Assembly: GCF_009765355.1 (NCBI RefSeq) | Contig: NZ_VTHK01000064.1 | Coordinates: 1,709-45,639 of the forward strand | DNA length: 43,931 nucleotides | Source of the DNA: Amycolatopsis anabasis | GTDB lineage: Bacteria; Actinomycetota; Actinomycetes; Mycobacteriales; Pseudonocardiaceae | Direction of reading: 5' to 3' | Part shown: positions 1 to 8,818 of the stretch, one piece after another | Layout of the letters: every line of letters starts with the position of its first letter | How positions within the stretch are numbered: the first letter of the stretch is position 1 | Position numbers and translations under genes: made by a program | Notes under the pieces: generated by a model | What the model was told of the DNA's origin: nothing | Seen by the model: the letters and a program-made list of their open reading frames with translations, nothing else | The model's database searches: none

Positions 1-27
1 GCCGCCTTTCTGCTGTTCCCCGGCCAT
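1..27 (-). CDS. Start of a gene running off the left edge
   Basis: On the minus strand an ATG at 27 opens a frame MAGEQQKGG that continues past the window edge. A strong Shine-Dalgarno sequence (AGGAGGT) lies 6-7 bases upstream, at about 33-40. Only nine codons are visible, so the product cannot be named. The ribosome binding site is the main support. Confidence 0.4.
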
Positions 28-466
28 CTCCGCACCTCCTGATCACTGTCGGGTCGGAATGCCATGCCACGCACGACCAGCCGGCCGTAGCCCGGTGGGA
101 CACCCCTTCCGTTGCCGAACTCAACGTCGACTAACAGAATGTCCCGCCACGCGCGTCCCGTACCACCCGTGGCCTCTTCAGGACACCCCCGCCACCTCAG
201 CGCCACCGTCCCTTATGCTCGTCACGCCGTCCCACCCGATGTGACGAGCAGGGATTGGCCGAGTCGACATTAAGGAGATGACCACTACTGAGTGGATCGT
301 CAACTTCGGGCATGTAAAATTCGCGATCACCTACTGCCACAAATAGGCTAAACACTCTAGCGCGGAGGACATTCGGAACGACCCGAGTCCGCCGACCCGG
401 CGGCGCCGGGCTCAGGCGAGCACTCCGCCGAAGAGGGTATCGGGCGACTCGGTTCGTGGCATCGGC
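28..466. other. Region without a convincing gene
   Basis: Apart from the ribosome binding site of the leftmost gene, I see no coding signal here. The short frames in it have no recognisable motif and arginine-rich shadow-type translations. Part of it (about 290-350) is AT-richer than its surroundings. It probably holds decayed sequence of the mobile region. Confidence 0.4.
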
Positions 467-571
467 CGCGCCCGTTCGACAGGACTGCCGATCGGGGTGG
501 ATGGCAAGCCAGTCGGGCAAGAACTGAAGCAGGTCGGCCAGCTCGACAGCGTCGCCGGTGTTCAGGTTCAT
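197..571 (-). CDS. Small unknown protein behind the integrase relic, probably broken
   Basis: The minus-strand frame opens at 571 with MNLNTGDAVELADLLQFLPD, a plausible amphipathic start. From about residue 35 it degrades into arginine/proline-rich sequence typical of non-coding frames. It begins 18 bases after the stop (590-592) of the integrase relic, so it was probably the next gene in that mobile unit. I recall similar small proteins beside actinobacterial integrases but cannot assign a function. The real gene probably ended near 467 or has lost its 3' part. Confidence 0.3.
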   Translation of the reverse strand: MNLNTGDAVELADLLQFLPDWLAIHPDRQSCRTGAADATNRVARYPLRRSARLSPAPPGRRTRVVPNVLRARVFSLFVAVGDREFYMPEVDDPLSSGHLLNVDSANPCSSHRVGRRDEHKGRWR

Positions 572-589
572 GGTGGGCGCCGTCCTTGG

Positions 590-1621
590 TCAGCTGACCG
601 TGTCGACATCTGAGGCTTGCCGGGTGGGCCGGGCTGGAAGGGCGGCGGTTCTGCCGGTGATCTCACCGAAGGTGGGGAGGCCGAGGTTGATGGTGGTGGC
701 GCGGCGGGCGCGTTCCTCCAACTGGGTGAGTTTGTCGTTCGCGTGGGTCAGGCTGACGTGCGGGCCTTCGGCTTCACCGAGCCAGCCTTCGCGTTCGGCT
801 TCCTTGATTCGGGCGGTGAGGTTGTCGCGGATCTCGATCAGTTGGGTTTTCTCCTTCGGGTCAACGCGTAGGAGAGGGCATCGGATGCAGCTGTGCTCAT
901 TCGGCGCGGGCGGCGCTGGAGATCCAGAACGCCAGCAGCGCCCGGTCCCGATGGTGGTTCAACCCGGCGAACAGCGCGTTGAACACCTCGTCGGGGATCC
1001 GCTTGGGTGTCTTGGGCCGGTAGCGGCCCGTCCGCTCCTTCTTGAACGGCTCGAGCGGGTTGTGGTGGGCGTTCGCCCTGCCCGCCCGGCGTGACCGGTC
1101 CAGCGGGAACAGGTTGATGATCGGCCCAGACCCCGCGTGCAGGTGGTACTCGTAGAATGCTCGCAGCACCGTCTCGGCGTGGGCGCGGGTCGAGGCCGCG
1201 TACTTCCTACTCGGCCTCGACTTCCCGGTCACCGGGTTCAGGTCCCCGGCTGCCGACGGGCGGGGCGTCTGGCCGCGGGCTTCGGGGTTGTCCTTGTGAC
1301 GCCAGTGGGGGCGGATTTGTCCGCGAGCCGCATCCACCGCATGAAGTCCCGCGCCTCCACGCGCGTGGCTTGACTCCAGGCCACGTCTACCACGTAGAGG
1401 TATCGCCACCACCGCAGCAGATCATTGCCATAGGAGTAGACCGTCGACTTCGACACGTCCACGGCCTGCAACTCTGCGAAGTATTCGGCCACCGGGGCCA
1501 CTACCGCGCCATCAGCGTCGAGCAGCCGGTAGGACTCCCATTCCTCGCCGGTGCCGACCAGCCGCCCGACCTCGGGCAGGACGAGCGCCGCCAGATCCCG
1601 TTGATCACCCCAAGCACGCAT
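590..1621 (-). pseudogene. Tyrosine-recombinase-type integrase, decayed
   Basis: Three pieces of one transposon-type site-specific integrase can be read on the minus strand. From 1621 the N-terminal SAM-like DNA-binding domain runs to about 1315 (STVYSYGNDLLRWWRYLYVV, then RDFMRWMRLADK). A frameshift there moves it into the frame containing NPVTGKSRPSRKYAASTRAH and FYEYHLHAGSGPIINLFPLD, which stops at 897 just after a LLAFWISSAARAE segment. Directly beyond, a third frame encodes a typical C-terminal tail with a CIRC motif and a charged helix, ending at 590-592. The catalytic core with its Arg-His-Arg-Tyr residues should lie between the last two pieces and is missing. The gene therefore carries a frameshift and an internal deletion and cannot make an active recombinase. 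Confidence 0.75.
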
Positions 1622-1717
1622 GGCAGGGGAAGCTAGCAGAAACCCGTTCTGACCTGCAAAAACACTCCCACGAGTTCAGTCAATACACCCACCACAGCAA
1701 ACAGGGAAGGTGACACC

Positions 1718-2583
1718 ATGGACCCAGCGCCACGCGAACTCCGGGTCCGACTACCGGACTTGCCCCCTGACCGCTATGCGACCATCGTGCACGCCGTTGC
1801 CAGCGTGCTGAACGTGGCCGGGGTCGTCACTGAGTCATCGACTTCCCGGACCGCGGGTCCTCGTGCTCAACGCGGCCACGTTCCTGGTCGCCGCAGGGCT
1901 GCGGGCGATGATGCAGGTCGAAGGCTGCCTGCGGAAGCGCACTGGCATGGTCACCGAACTCAAGGAAGGCTGGACCGAATTCGCCGGTCGGCGCTGGCTG
2001 TGGAGCGTGGTGGCGCAGTTCGCTATCGTCAACGCGCTCGGCGTCGGCGCCTTTCGGGGTGCTCGGCGCGCTGGCCGCGGACCGCCAGCTTGGCGGGGCG
2101 CGCGATTGAGGCTTCATCCTCTCCTGCGACGCGATCGGGATGGTGCTCGGTGGTCTGCTGATGATGCGGCTGCGGCCGCAGCGATTGCTGGCCTCGGCCG
2201 TCTCCGCCGGCCTGCTGCTCGCGCTGCCGCTGGCGGCATTCGCGATCGACTTGCCGCTGCCGCTGATCTGCGTGGCGTCCCTGCTCGGCGGCTTCGGGGT
2301 GGAGATCTTCAGCGTCAACTGGATGACCACGCTGCAACAGGAGATACCGCACGAGAAGTTCTCCCGGATTGAGGCCTACGAGGCCCTGGATTCCTTCGGG
2401 CTGACTCCGCTGGGGGCGGCCGCCGCCGGTCCCGCCGCGGACCGCCTCGGGCTCGGGCGTTCCCTGTGGTGCGCGCCCGGTGCGATCCTGGCCGTCACCG
2501 CCCTCGTGCTCACGATTCCCGATGTGCGAAGGATGCGGCGCGCACCGGACGAGGAAAAGTCCGCCGGCGGGCCGCCGTTCTGA
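1718..2583 (+). pseudogene. MFS exporter, decayed second copy
   Basis: From about 1835 the plus strand matches the C-terminal half of the intact MFS exporter at 21440-22822, segment by segment: NAATF, a TELKEGWTEF segment, RRWLWSV, LLMMRLRPQRLLASA, VEIFSVNWMTTL, EIPHEKFSRIEAYEAL and FGLTPLGAAAAGPAADRLG. The N-terminal half is missing. A frameshift lies near 2055, and at 2107-2109 a TGA replaces the Trp codon of the DWGFILSCDA segment. The first 40 codons (from ATG 1718, which has its own ribosome binding site) do not match the exporter and may be the start of another gene fused to the relic. The copy ends without the Gly-Gly-Pro tail of the intact protein. Confidence 0.75.
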
Positions 2584-4107
2584 CAACGACACGATCCCGG
2601 GAACGAAAGCCGGATCTGTGCACCACTCTCCCAGCCGGGCCGAAGCAGGAGCATCCATCCCAGGAACATCCGGCCCGGCTGGGAAAATCGTGGAGGAGGA
2701 ACCCGCGTGTCCGGACGACTCGGCGGACTCACGAGCGCGCTCCGCGAGCGCTTTCCGCTCCACCGGATCGTCTACCTCGGCCGCGCGTTTCAAGGCGGAC
2801 AACCGCAGCAGGGGGTGCATGGTGAAATGCAGGTGCCCCGAGGCGTCCCGGCCACCGACCTGCAACAGGTTGCTGTCGATGAGGCGCTCTATCGAGAATT
2901 CGGCCTCTTCGATGGAACGGTCGAGCACCGCTGCGGCAGTCCCGGACGTGTAGGTGCCGTTCTCCACGTGCGCGAGCGCCCGCAAGGTCTTCTGACTCTC
3001 CGGGTCGAGCGCGTCGTAGGCGCGGGCCAAGCACGAATCGACCCCCAGATCATCGAAGGCCAACTGTTTCAGCCGGTTGCCGGGCTGGATGAGCGAGGCG
3101 AGCAATCGGTGCAGCGACCAGTGTGGGCGCACCCGCAAGTGCGCGCCCACAGCGCGCAGCGCGATGGGCAGACCGCCGCAAAGCCTCGCCAGCCGGAGTG
3201 CCGCGTCACGTTCGGCGGCCAGCCGTCGTTCGCCGACCATCGCGGACAGGACCGCCAGTGACTCCCCCATCGCGAGCGGTTCGAGAGCGATGATCGGAAC
3301 GTCAACCAACGCGGACAGGGAATGTTGGCATGTGGCCAGGACCGAGGTGCCCCCGACACCGGGGAACACCGAGCGGATCTGGGCCTCGCTCGTTGCGTTG
3401 TCCAGCACGATGAGCACCCGCCGCCAAGCTAGCAGCGCCCGCAGCTGAGCGCAGGCGTGCTCGAGATCTTCGGCGCCGTCGGCCGGTGCGGCGCCCAGTG
3501 AGGCCGCGACCCGGCGCACGATCTCCGCTGGCCGGAGCACCGGTTGCCCCTGGGGCGCGAGGTCCATGTGGAGCTGGCCGTCCGGGAAGTCGTGTCGCCA
3601 CCGGTGTGCCGCGTGCACCGCGAGCGCGGTCTTGCCGACCCCCGGATGCCCGGTGATCAACGCGATCCGGACTTGGGCGTCCGTCTGGTGGCGGTCGGTG
3701 TGGAGCAGGCGGTCGAGCAAGCCGAGCTCATGCTCGCGGCCGATGAGGCCGGGCATATCCGGCGGTAGATCACACCAGGACCGCTCCTCCGTCGGCTCAT
3801 GGAAGGCCCGATGGTGACGGATCAGCGACGGGTCCGTCCGCGGGATTTCCGCGTCTGGGTGGATTATCGCCACGCGAGCCAGGCGGGTGAGCGCGGCGGT
3901 TTCCCGCTCGCCGAGGTCGAGCGCCTTGGCCAGCAGCTCGATCGTTTTGCGCTGCGGCCTTCTCGTCCTGCCGCGTTCCAGGTCGCTGATCGCGCGCACG
4001 CTCAGGCCAGATTGGTCCGCCAATTCTTCCTGCGTGAGCCCGGCGTCAATTCTGCACTCACGAAGGGCTCCGCCGAAGGAACTGGAAAGAATTGGTTCAT
4101 ACACCAC
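2029..4107 (-). CDS. HTH (XRE) / NB-ARC transcriptional regulator 1, C-terminus reads through
   Basis: Predicted cytoplasmic, ATP-dependent regulator. Residues about 10-65 form an XRE-type helix-turn-helix (TQEELADQSGLSVRAISDLE). An NB-ARC/STAND NTPase follows, with Walker A GHPGVGKT, Walker B RVLIVLDN and the CGGLPIAL motif. The start is GTG 4107 or the adjacent GTG 4104, behind a GGGGGA ribosome binding site. It is a close paralogue of the regulator at 7424-8818. That paralogue ends about 45 residues after its IHADEFTLDMAAAVLG stretch, whereas this frame runs on for some 230 low-complexity residues antisense to the MFS relic and through the stem-loop at 2630-2683. The natural end is probably near 2729-2740, where a one-base frame change would reach a stop. 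It probably controls cluster genes. Confidence 0.7.
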   Translation of the reverse strand: MVYEPILSSSFGGALRECRIDAGLTQEELADQSGLSVRAISDLERGRTRRPQRKTIELLAKALDLGERETAALTRLARVAIIHPDAEIPRTDPSLIRHHRAFHEPTEERSWCDLPPDMPGLIGREHELGLLDRLLHTDRHQTDAQVRIALITGHPGVGKTALAVHAAHRWRHDFPDGQLHMDLAPQGQPVLRPAEIVRRVAASLGAAPADGAEDLEHACAQLRALLAWRRVLIVLDNATSEAQIRSVFPGVGGTSVLATCQHSLSALVDVPIIALEPLAMGESLAVLSAMVGERRLAAERDAALRLARLCGGLPIALRAVGAHLRVRPHWSLHRLLASLIQPGNRLKQLAFDDLGVDSCLARAYDALDPESQKTLRALAHVENGTYTSGTAAAVLDRSIEEAEFSIERLIDSNLLQVGGRDASGHLHFTMHPLLRLSALKRAAEVDDPVERKALAERARESAESSGHAGSSSTIFPAGPDVPGMDAPASARLGEWCTDPAFVPGIVSLSERRPAGGLFLVRCAPHPSHIGNREHEGGDGQDRTGRAPQGTPEPEAVRGGTGGGRPQRSQPEGIQGLVGLNPGELLVRYLLLQRGHPVDAEDLHPEAAEQGRHADQRQRQVDRECRQRQREQQAGGDGRGQQSLRPQPHHQQTTEHHPDRVAGEDEASIARPAKLAVRGQRAEHPERRRRRAR
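2630..2683. terminator. Stem-loop between the MFS relic and the NB-ARC regulator
   Basis: Twelve-base perfect inverted repeats (2630-2641 and 2672-2683, CCCAGCCGGGCC and its complement) enclose a 30-base loop. The structure lies 46 bases after the MFS relic's stop and near the expected end of the convergent regulator gene. It could terminate transcription from either side. There is no U-tract. Confidence 0.45.
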
Positions 4108-4298
4108 AAATCCCCCTAGTTAGCAGTGTTTCGTGTCCTCTTTCTTTCGACACTGGTCCTCTACCCCTGATTGCCAGTACGGTACCCACGGCTCAGAACG
4201 CCGCGCAAGGTTGATTCCCGCCGGTCAACTAAAGTTGATTCTCACCCAACATCTGGTGATTTGCCGGATCACTTCCGGGTTCCTGCCGGAGGAAGCAC

Positions 4299-5019
4299 AT
4301 GTCCAACCTCTCTGCCGAAGCTGTTACCTGGCTGGCAAAGGCTACTGGGACGAGCCTTCGGACGGGGACGGTTTCGAGCGCTAAGCGGAGGGCGATCGAA
4401 CGGCTGGAGATGGTGATCGAGCACATCGACAACGACCTCACCCTCCTCACCGACGGCGAGCATGTCAGCGGCCCCTCGGCCGCCGAACACCGGGCTCGCC
4501 TGGCCCGCGTTTCCCGTTTCGCCGGCCGGGTCGTGACCGGCGTCCGCAACGCCCGACGCCTGCTGACCCAAGCCGACCCGAACATCCATCACGGCGACGC
4601 CATGACCTGCGTCTGGGCAGGCCGAAACCGCCGCCTGCCGCAACACCAAACTGGCTCAAGGACTACCGGTCGACGATGCACCCGACGAATCAGAGTGCCG
4701 CTCAAGTTGCACCAACCTCGCCTACACCGACCGCGACATCAACCAACTCCGCGATCGCCTGGCACAGCTCGACATCGGCGCGAGCGACCCGCTAGCACCG
4801 CACCCGCTGCGAGACCGAGCAACCGCCCAAGCCACACAAATCCGCACGATCATCCGGCGGCACGAACACGAGCATCAGTCCGATTTGGACGATGAGAAGT
4901 GGCATGAGCCGCCGTCCCCGGGGCCGGCAAACCGAGCAAGCCGCCATCCGCGCCGCCGCGGACCGGCTTCTGGCCGGGAACCCGCTTCACTCCACCACCG
5001 GCAAGCTCACCACCACTGA
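4299..5019 (+). pseudogene. C-terminal part of a second integrase, frameshifted
   Basis: Reading from ATG 4299 gives an integrase-like C-terminal region (HRARLARVSRFAGRVVTGVR, NARRLLTQADPNIHHGD, AMTCVW). Near 4617 the family-like sequence moves to another frame: AACRNTKLAQGLPVDDAPDE, then CRSSCTNLAYTDRDINQLRD and ATQIRTIIRRHEHEHQSD, open to a TGA at 5017-5019. The Cys-rich stretch and the DRDI-QLR helix are what I recall from the tails of long actinobacterial transposon-type integrases. The N-terminal and catalytic domains are absent. It directly precedes the small gene at 4904, a pairing usual for such elements. Confidence 0.6.
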
Positions 5020-5323
5020 ACTGATCACCGAGTCCGGGCTGCGCCGGGATGTGGTTTACGAACACCGCGACCTGGTCGACGAGTTCAAAGCGCACGTGAA
5101 AGCCCAGAACTCCACCCCAGTCGCCATGCGACAGCTCGCCGACGACTACACCGCAGCGAAAGAGGAACTGGCGACCCTCAAAGAGGATCTGAGCAACGAA
5201 CGGGCCGCCACCGCGCTCCTGCGCCGCGTGGTCGCCGAACTTTCCCTTGAGCTGGAACAGGCCAGGGACGAACTCACCCACGCACACCAGATCGCCCGGC
5301 TGCCTACTCATCAACATGAGTAA
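4904..5323 (+). CDS. Integrase-associated coiled-coil protein (DUF6262/TnpC-like)
   Basis: A protein of about 139 residues, highly charged and helical. An N-terminal segment resembles a small DNA-binding fold (RQTEQAAIRAAADRLLAG, then LTTTELITESGLRRDVVYEH), followed by a coiled coil rich in Glu, Leu and Ala. This layout fits the accessory proteins encoded after transposon-type integrases, such as TnpC/DUF6262-like proteins. I chose ATG 4904 because the conserved sequence begins MSRRPRG; ATG 4892 in the same frame is possible. The frame overlaps the preceding integrase relic. It appears intact but is probably an orphan, because both integrases in the window are broken. Confidence 0.6.
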   Translation: MSRRPRGRQTEQAAIRAAADRLLAGNPLHSTTGKLTTTELITESGLRRDVVYEHRDLVDEFKAHVKAQNSTPVAMRQLADDYTAAKEELATLKEDLSNERAATALLRRVVAELSLELEQARDELTHAHQIARLPTHQHE

Positions 5324-5665
5324 GTCTCGAATCTCCCACCTGACCAGGATTCCCACAGCGGACGACATGATCCGACCACCCTGAATCCGGCAATGGACTT
5401 GCCTAGTGAATGCGCTGCAGGTTGCACCGCTCGTCGATCTGTACCAATGCCTTGCGAAACGGGGCCTCCACCGTCGTGCGGAAATAGCACGAGCTGGCAT
5501 GGGCGCCGTCGGCGATACTGCGAACGACCACGACCAGTCCTCCGACTCGACCCAGCCTCCGAGACTGAGAGTATGCGATATCCAACGGACCGTTAGTGTT
5601 CGCCTGGCCAATAGTGTCTGTCCAGCTAATCGATCGAACATCGAGAGGATTCTTCGGCGGGCGCT
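5324..5665. other. Intergenic region, no clear gene
   Basis: No frame here shows a recognisable domain or ribosome binding site. A minus-strand frame at 5403-5585 has a fairly natural composition (GRVGGLVVVVRSIADGAH), but it is short and unmatched to anything I know. The promoter of the LysR-type gene at 5666 should lie in the right half. Confidence 0.35.
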
Positions 5666-6787
5666 GTGGTCATGTTCAGCCGAACTGTCCGAACGACCAA
5701 CATGCAGGTCAAAGACTGCACTGGGAAAAAGGTGGGCAGCTTGTCCAGTACCGGTCCGGTCCGATTGCAGTCGGGGGATCCGCTCGCCGAGCTGCTCGCG
5801 GTCCCGCCGGAGCTCCTCGACCTCACCCTGGATCAGTTCCGCATTCTCGTCGTCGTGCACAAGACCGGGACCGCGTTGTTGGCTGCCCGAGCACTCGGGC
5901 GTGAGCAGTCCAGCGTGCAGAAGCAGCTCAACAACCTCAACGACACCGCACAACGCCTCATCGGCGAATCGCTGGTGATCAAACAAGGCCGCGGCGAGCC
6001 GTTCCTGTTCAGCCCCAGCGGAGACGAAGCCGTCGCCCTGGCCGAGAACACCCTCGCATCCTGGTCCGGCGGGATCCACCGCGCCCGCCGCCGGGTCGGC
6101 ACCACAATCACCGTCGGCACGACCGAGTTCACCATCCGGTTCCTCGGCGAGAACTGGCCCGCCATCCAGCAAGACTTCGAAGGACGCGAAGTCGAACTCA
6201 AGATCTCCCACGTCCGCACCCGCGACTTCTGCGCCAAACTCGACGCCCAGCAAGTCGACCTCATCTGCGGATCCTTCGCCACCGAACGCGACCAACTGCC
6301 CACATTGGACTACGACTTTATCGAATGGCACCGCGAAGGCGTCGCCCTGCTCGCCAACCTCACCACCCGCGAACTCCCCGACAAACCCGTCACCTAAACC
6401 AAACTCCGCGATCTCCCACTACTCGCCCTCGCCGCCGGACTGCTGGCGGAATTCCTGCGCCGCTGGTACGGGCCCGACTACCGCGGCACCCTCAACATCA
6501 TCGCCGACATCGACTCTCTCAACTACGGCCTCGGCTTGCTCAACAGCCACCTCCTCCACGGCTGCCTGCTCACCACCAGCGCCGTCGCCCAAGCCGTCAT
6601 CGACCGACGACTCCCCGGCGGAGAGCAACTCCGCCTCGTCGAATTTGCCGACCACTACCGGCCCGACCTCGAACTCGTCACCGGCATCTTCGGCCGCAAA
6701 AACGAACGACACCGATACACCCCGGACCACCCGCTCAACCTGCTGTGGCGTCAGTTCACCCAGCACGCGCCCTCCACGCCCTCGTAG
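5666..6787 (+). pseudogene. LysR-type regulator interrupted by one in-frame TAA
   Basis: Residues about 50-110 form a LysR-type winged helix region (DLTLDQFRILVVVHKTGTAL, GREQSSVQKQLNNLN), followed by the start of a substrate-binding domain (TITVGTTEFTIRF). The frame stops at a TAA at 6395-6397. Beyond that single codon the same frame continues with natural sequence (TKLRDLPLLALAAGLLAEFL, DYRGTLNIIADIDSLNYG, QAVIDRRLPGGEQLRLVEF) to 6787. The full reading frame is about 373 codons, a plausible length for the family. Start options are 5666 and ATG 5702. Either a nonsense mutation truncated the effector domain, or the base call is wrong. Confidence 0.65.
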
Positions 6788-7151
6788 CGGCACGAACCCC
6801 AACAATCAGCACCACTTCTCCGCCGCAGTGGGGCGTGTTCACGACTGGCTCAACCGAGCGGACGCCGAGCGCTCACAGGGGTGGGCGACAACGGGTTGGC
6901 TGGATGTCCCGGCCGACTTGGGCACAGGTCTTCGATCCGCTCGGAGCTGTGTCGAGTTCGACGACGAGCAGCCCGCTGGCTCATGCCCGGGCCTTCGGCG
7001 TTCACCGCGACGCGCTCGGTGGTGGCCTCTTGCCGGGCTCGGTCTGGTGCTTCACGCTGGCGGGGATCTTCGCCGAGGTCGAACATCCCCCGGCCCTTCG
7101 ACCGGCCGGGGGTTGCGGCGGAGAGGGGTAACTCGGCGAAGGGGTACCGGT
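6788..7151. other. No gene recognised
   Basis: All frames crossing this stretch are arginine/serine/proline-rich and have no motif I recognise. It sits between the LysR pseudogene and the XRE fragment and is most likely decayed sequence. Confidence 0.35.
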
Positions 7152-7310
7152 ATGGACACCAGCACGAGCGGGAAGCGCCGGCTGGATGACCGGAGGCTGG
7201 TCACGGCGTTGGCGGATGCGCTGGAGGTGTCCCCGGCTGAGGTGTTGGACCAGCCGGTACGGCATGTGGATCCCGATCTGGCGGCCGCGCAGGGCACGGT
7301 GGCGCCGCGT
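7152..7310 (+). pseudogene. Fragment of an XRE-family regulator
   Basis: From ATG 7152 about 50 residues read as the end of an XRE-type helix-turn-helix and the linker that follows it (GKRRLDDRRLVTALADALEV, then HVDPDLAAAQG). In whole proteins this comes after helices and an ENGKR-type turn that are absent here. Past about 7310 the frame becomes arginine-rich and unrelated. It looks like a truncated remnant; the match is from memory of the family pattern. Confidence 0.4.
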
Positions 7311-7426
7311 CATCGTCGACAAGGTGTCCTGGCTCGTCTGCAAAGGCCCCTCCGCCGGAGCCACCGTGCTGGCCGTGGCCCCGTACAACACCGCGGTCAC
7401 CCCGTCGTGCAGTATGGCGTCGCTCA
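7310..7426 (-). other. Possible start of a truncated gene coupled to NB-ARC regulator 2
   Basis: A GTG at 7426 overlaps the TGA of the regulator gene (GTGA). It opens a natural-looking frame of about 40 residues (SDAILHDGVTAVLYGATAST, then EGPLQTSQDTLSTM) before running antisense into the XRE fragment. The overlap is the usual sign of translational coupling, so a partner gene may have been cut here. I do not recognise the product. Confidence 0.25.
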
Positions 7427-8818
7427 CACCTTGACTCCCAGCACCGTCGTCGCTCGCTGCCGGACGTACTCCAGGTCCGCCAGCGGGTCGCTCGTCTCCG
7501 ACACGCTCACCGCGAACGCCCGGACGAACGGGTTTATTCGGAACGCGGCCGGGCGCGCCGAGTCGTAGTGGACAGATGTGATCTGCCACTCTATCAGGTA
7601 CTCGATCATCCGCTCGGCGGTGTCCACCGACGTGCCGAGCACCGCCGCTGCCATGTCCAATGTGAACTCATCGGCGTGGATATGGGACAGCGCGCACAAC
7701 GCTCGCTGCGTGTCCGGGGGCAGCTCCTCGTACAGGGTGTGGAACCGGCCGCTGAGGTCCGTCCGGCTGGACCCGATCAGCTCCTTCCTCGTCTGCGGGT
7801 TGATCAGCGCCGTGAACATCCGGCGCAGTGTCCAATGTGGATTGCGCAGCAGTCGGCCGCTCACCCACTGCAGGGCGAGCGGGAGCCCGCCGCACAGGGT
7901 GGCCAGCCCGATCGCCGCGTCGTACTCGTCCCGCACTCGCTGCTCACCGAGCACCGCCGCGAGCAGCGCCACGGACAGGCCGACCGACAACGGCTCGACC
8001 AAGACCGTCGGCATCCCCACCTGCGCGGGGAACCGGCGCCGACACACCGCGAGCACCGCGCTCGCGCTGACACCCGGCAGCACCGCGCGCACCTGGGCTT
8101 CGCTGACAACCTTGTCGAGGACGATGAGGAGCCGGCGGCTGGCCAGGAAGCTCCGCAGTGCGGCCGCTGCGGATTCGAGGTCAGCGCCCTCCGCCACCGG
8201 TGCGCCGACCGAGCGGGACAACCGCCGCACGACGTCGAGCGGGCGCATCGCCGACTGGCCGTCGGGACTGAGGTCGATGAAGAGCTGACCGTCCGGAAAC
8301 AGGTGCCGCCACTTGTAGGCCGCGTGCACCGCGGCCGTCGTCTTGCCCACCCACGGCGACCCGACGATGAACGCGGTGTTGCCGTTGGCGGGGGCCAACG
8401 TCTCGGCCGCGGCCACCGATTGCAGGAAGTCGTCGAGCACCGGGCAGTTCGGCAGCGTGTTGTGCAGCCCTAGCAGCCGCGGCGGCAACTCGCAGATCCG
8501 GCCCGGATCCGCCGTCTCGAAGCGGGCCGCGTCGTGACCGCACTGGACCGCGTCGGCCGCGGCGTGCGGCAGCGACACCTGCAGAGTGGACTTCCGGGCG
8601 ACGTAGACGAGCCGAGCCGTGTCGCGCTCGTCCAGCCGCATCCCGCTGGCCAGCAGCTCCACCGTCTTGCGTTGCGGGCGGCGGGTCCGGCCCCGCTCGA
8701 GGTCGCTAATCGCCCGCACGCTGACGCCCGACGCCTCCGCCAATTCTTCCTGCGTAACGCCGGATTTGATACGCAATCTCCGCAATTCAACTCTGAATGA
8801 TTCGTTTGATTCGAACAC
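7424..8818 (-). CDS. HTH (XRE) / NB-ARC transcriptional regulator 2
   Basis: A 464-residue paralogue of the regulator at 2029-4107, and the better preserved copy. Residues about 8-60 are the XRE-type helix-turn-helix (TQEELAEASGVSVRAISDLE, nearly the same as in copy 1). The NB-ARC NTPase has Walker A GSPWVGKTT, Walker B RLLIVLDK and CGGLPLAL. It stops cleanly at 7424. I place the start at GTG 8818 (VFESNESFRVELRRL), behind a GGGGGTGGG ribosome binding site. The frame is open to 8992, but that extension is arginine-rich and lacks family character. It is transcribed away from the P450 operon across a 750-base gap and is a candidate pathway regulator. It lacks the BTAD domain of SARP activators. 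Confidence 0.75.
   Translation of the reverse strand: MFESNESFRVELRRLRIKSGVTQEELAEASGVSVRAISDLERGRTRRPQRKTVELLASGMRLDERDTARLVYVARKSTLQVSLPHAAADAVQCGHDAARFETADPGRICELPPRLLGLHNTLPNCPVLDDFLQSVAAAETLAPANGNTAFIVGSPWVGKTTAAVHAAYKWRHLFPDGQLFIDLSPDGQSAMRPLDVVRRLSRSVGAPVAEGADLESAAAALRSFLASRRLLIVLDKVVSEAQVRAVLPGVSASAVLAVCRRRFPAQVGMPTVLVEPLSVGLSVALLAAVLGEQRVRDEYDAAIGLATLCGGLPLALQWVSGRLLRNPHWTLRRMFTALINPQTRKELIGSSRTDLSGRFHTLYEELPPDTQRALCALSHIHADEFTLDMAAAVLGTSVDTAERMIEYLIEWQITSVHYDSARPAAFRINPFVRAFAVSVSETSDPLADLEYVRQRATTVLGVKV

Noticed and set aside
5403..5585. Possible nucleosidase-like fragment on the minus strand
   Set aside because: One short stretch (VVVVRSIADGAH) is faintly suggestive, but the rest does not fit and there is no start signal.
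6788..7151. Search for a transposase or other gene between the LysR and XRE remnants
   Set aside because: No frame on either strand has recognisable motifs; all are Arg/Ser/Pro-rich.
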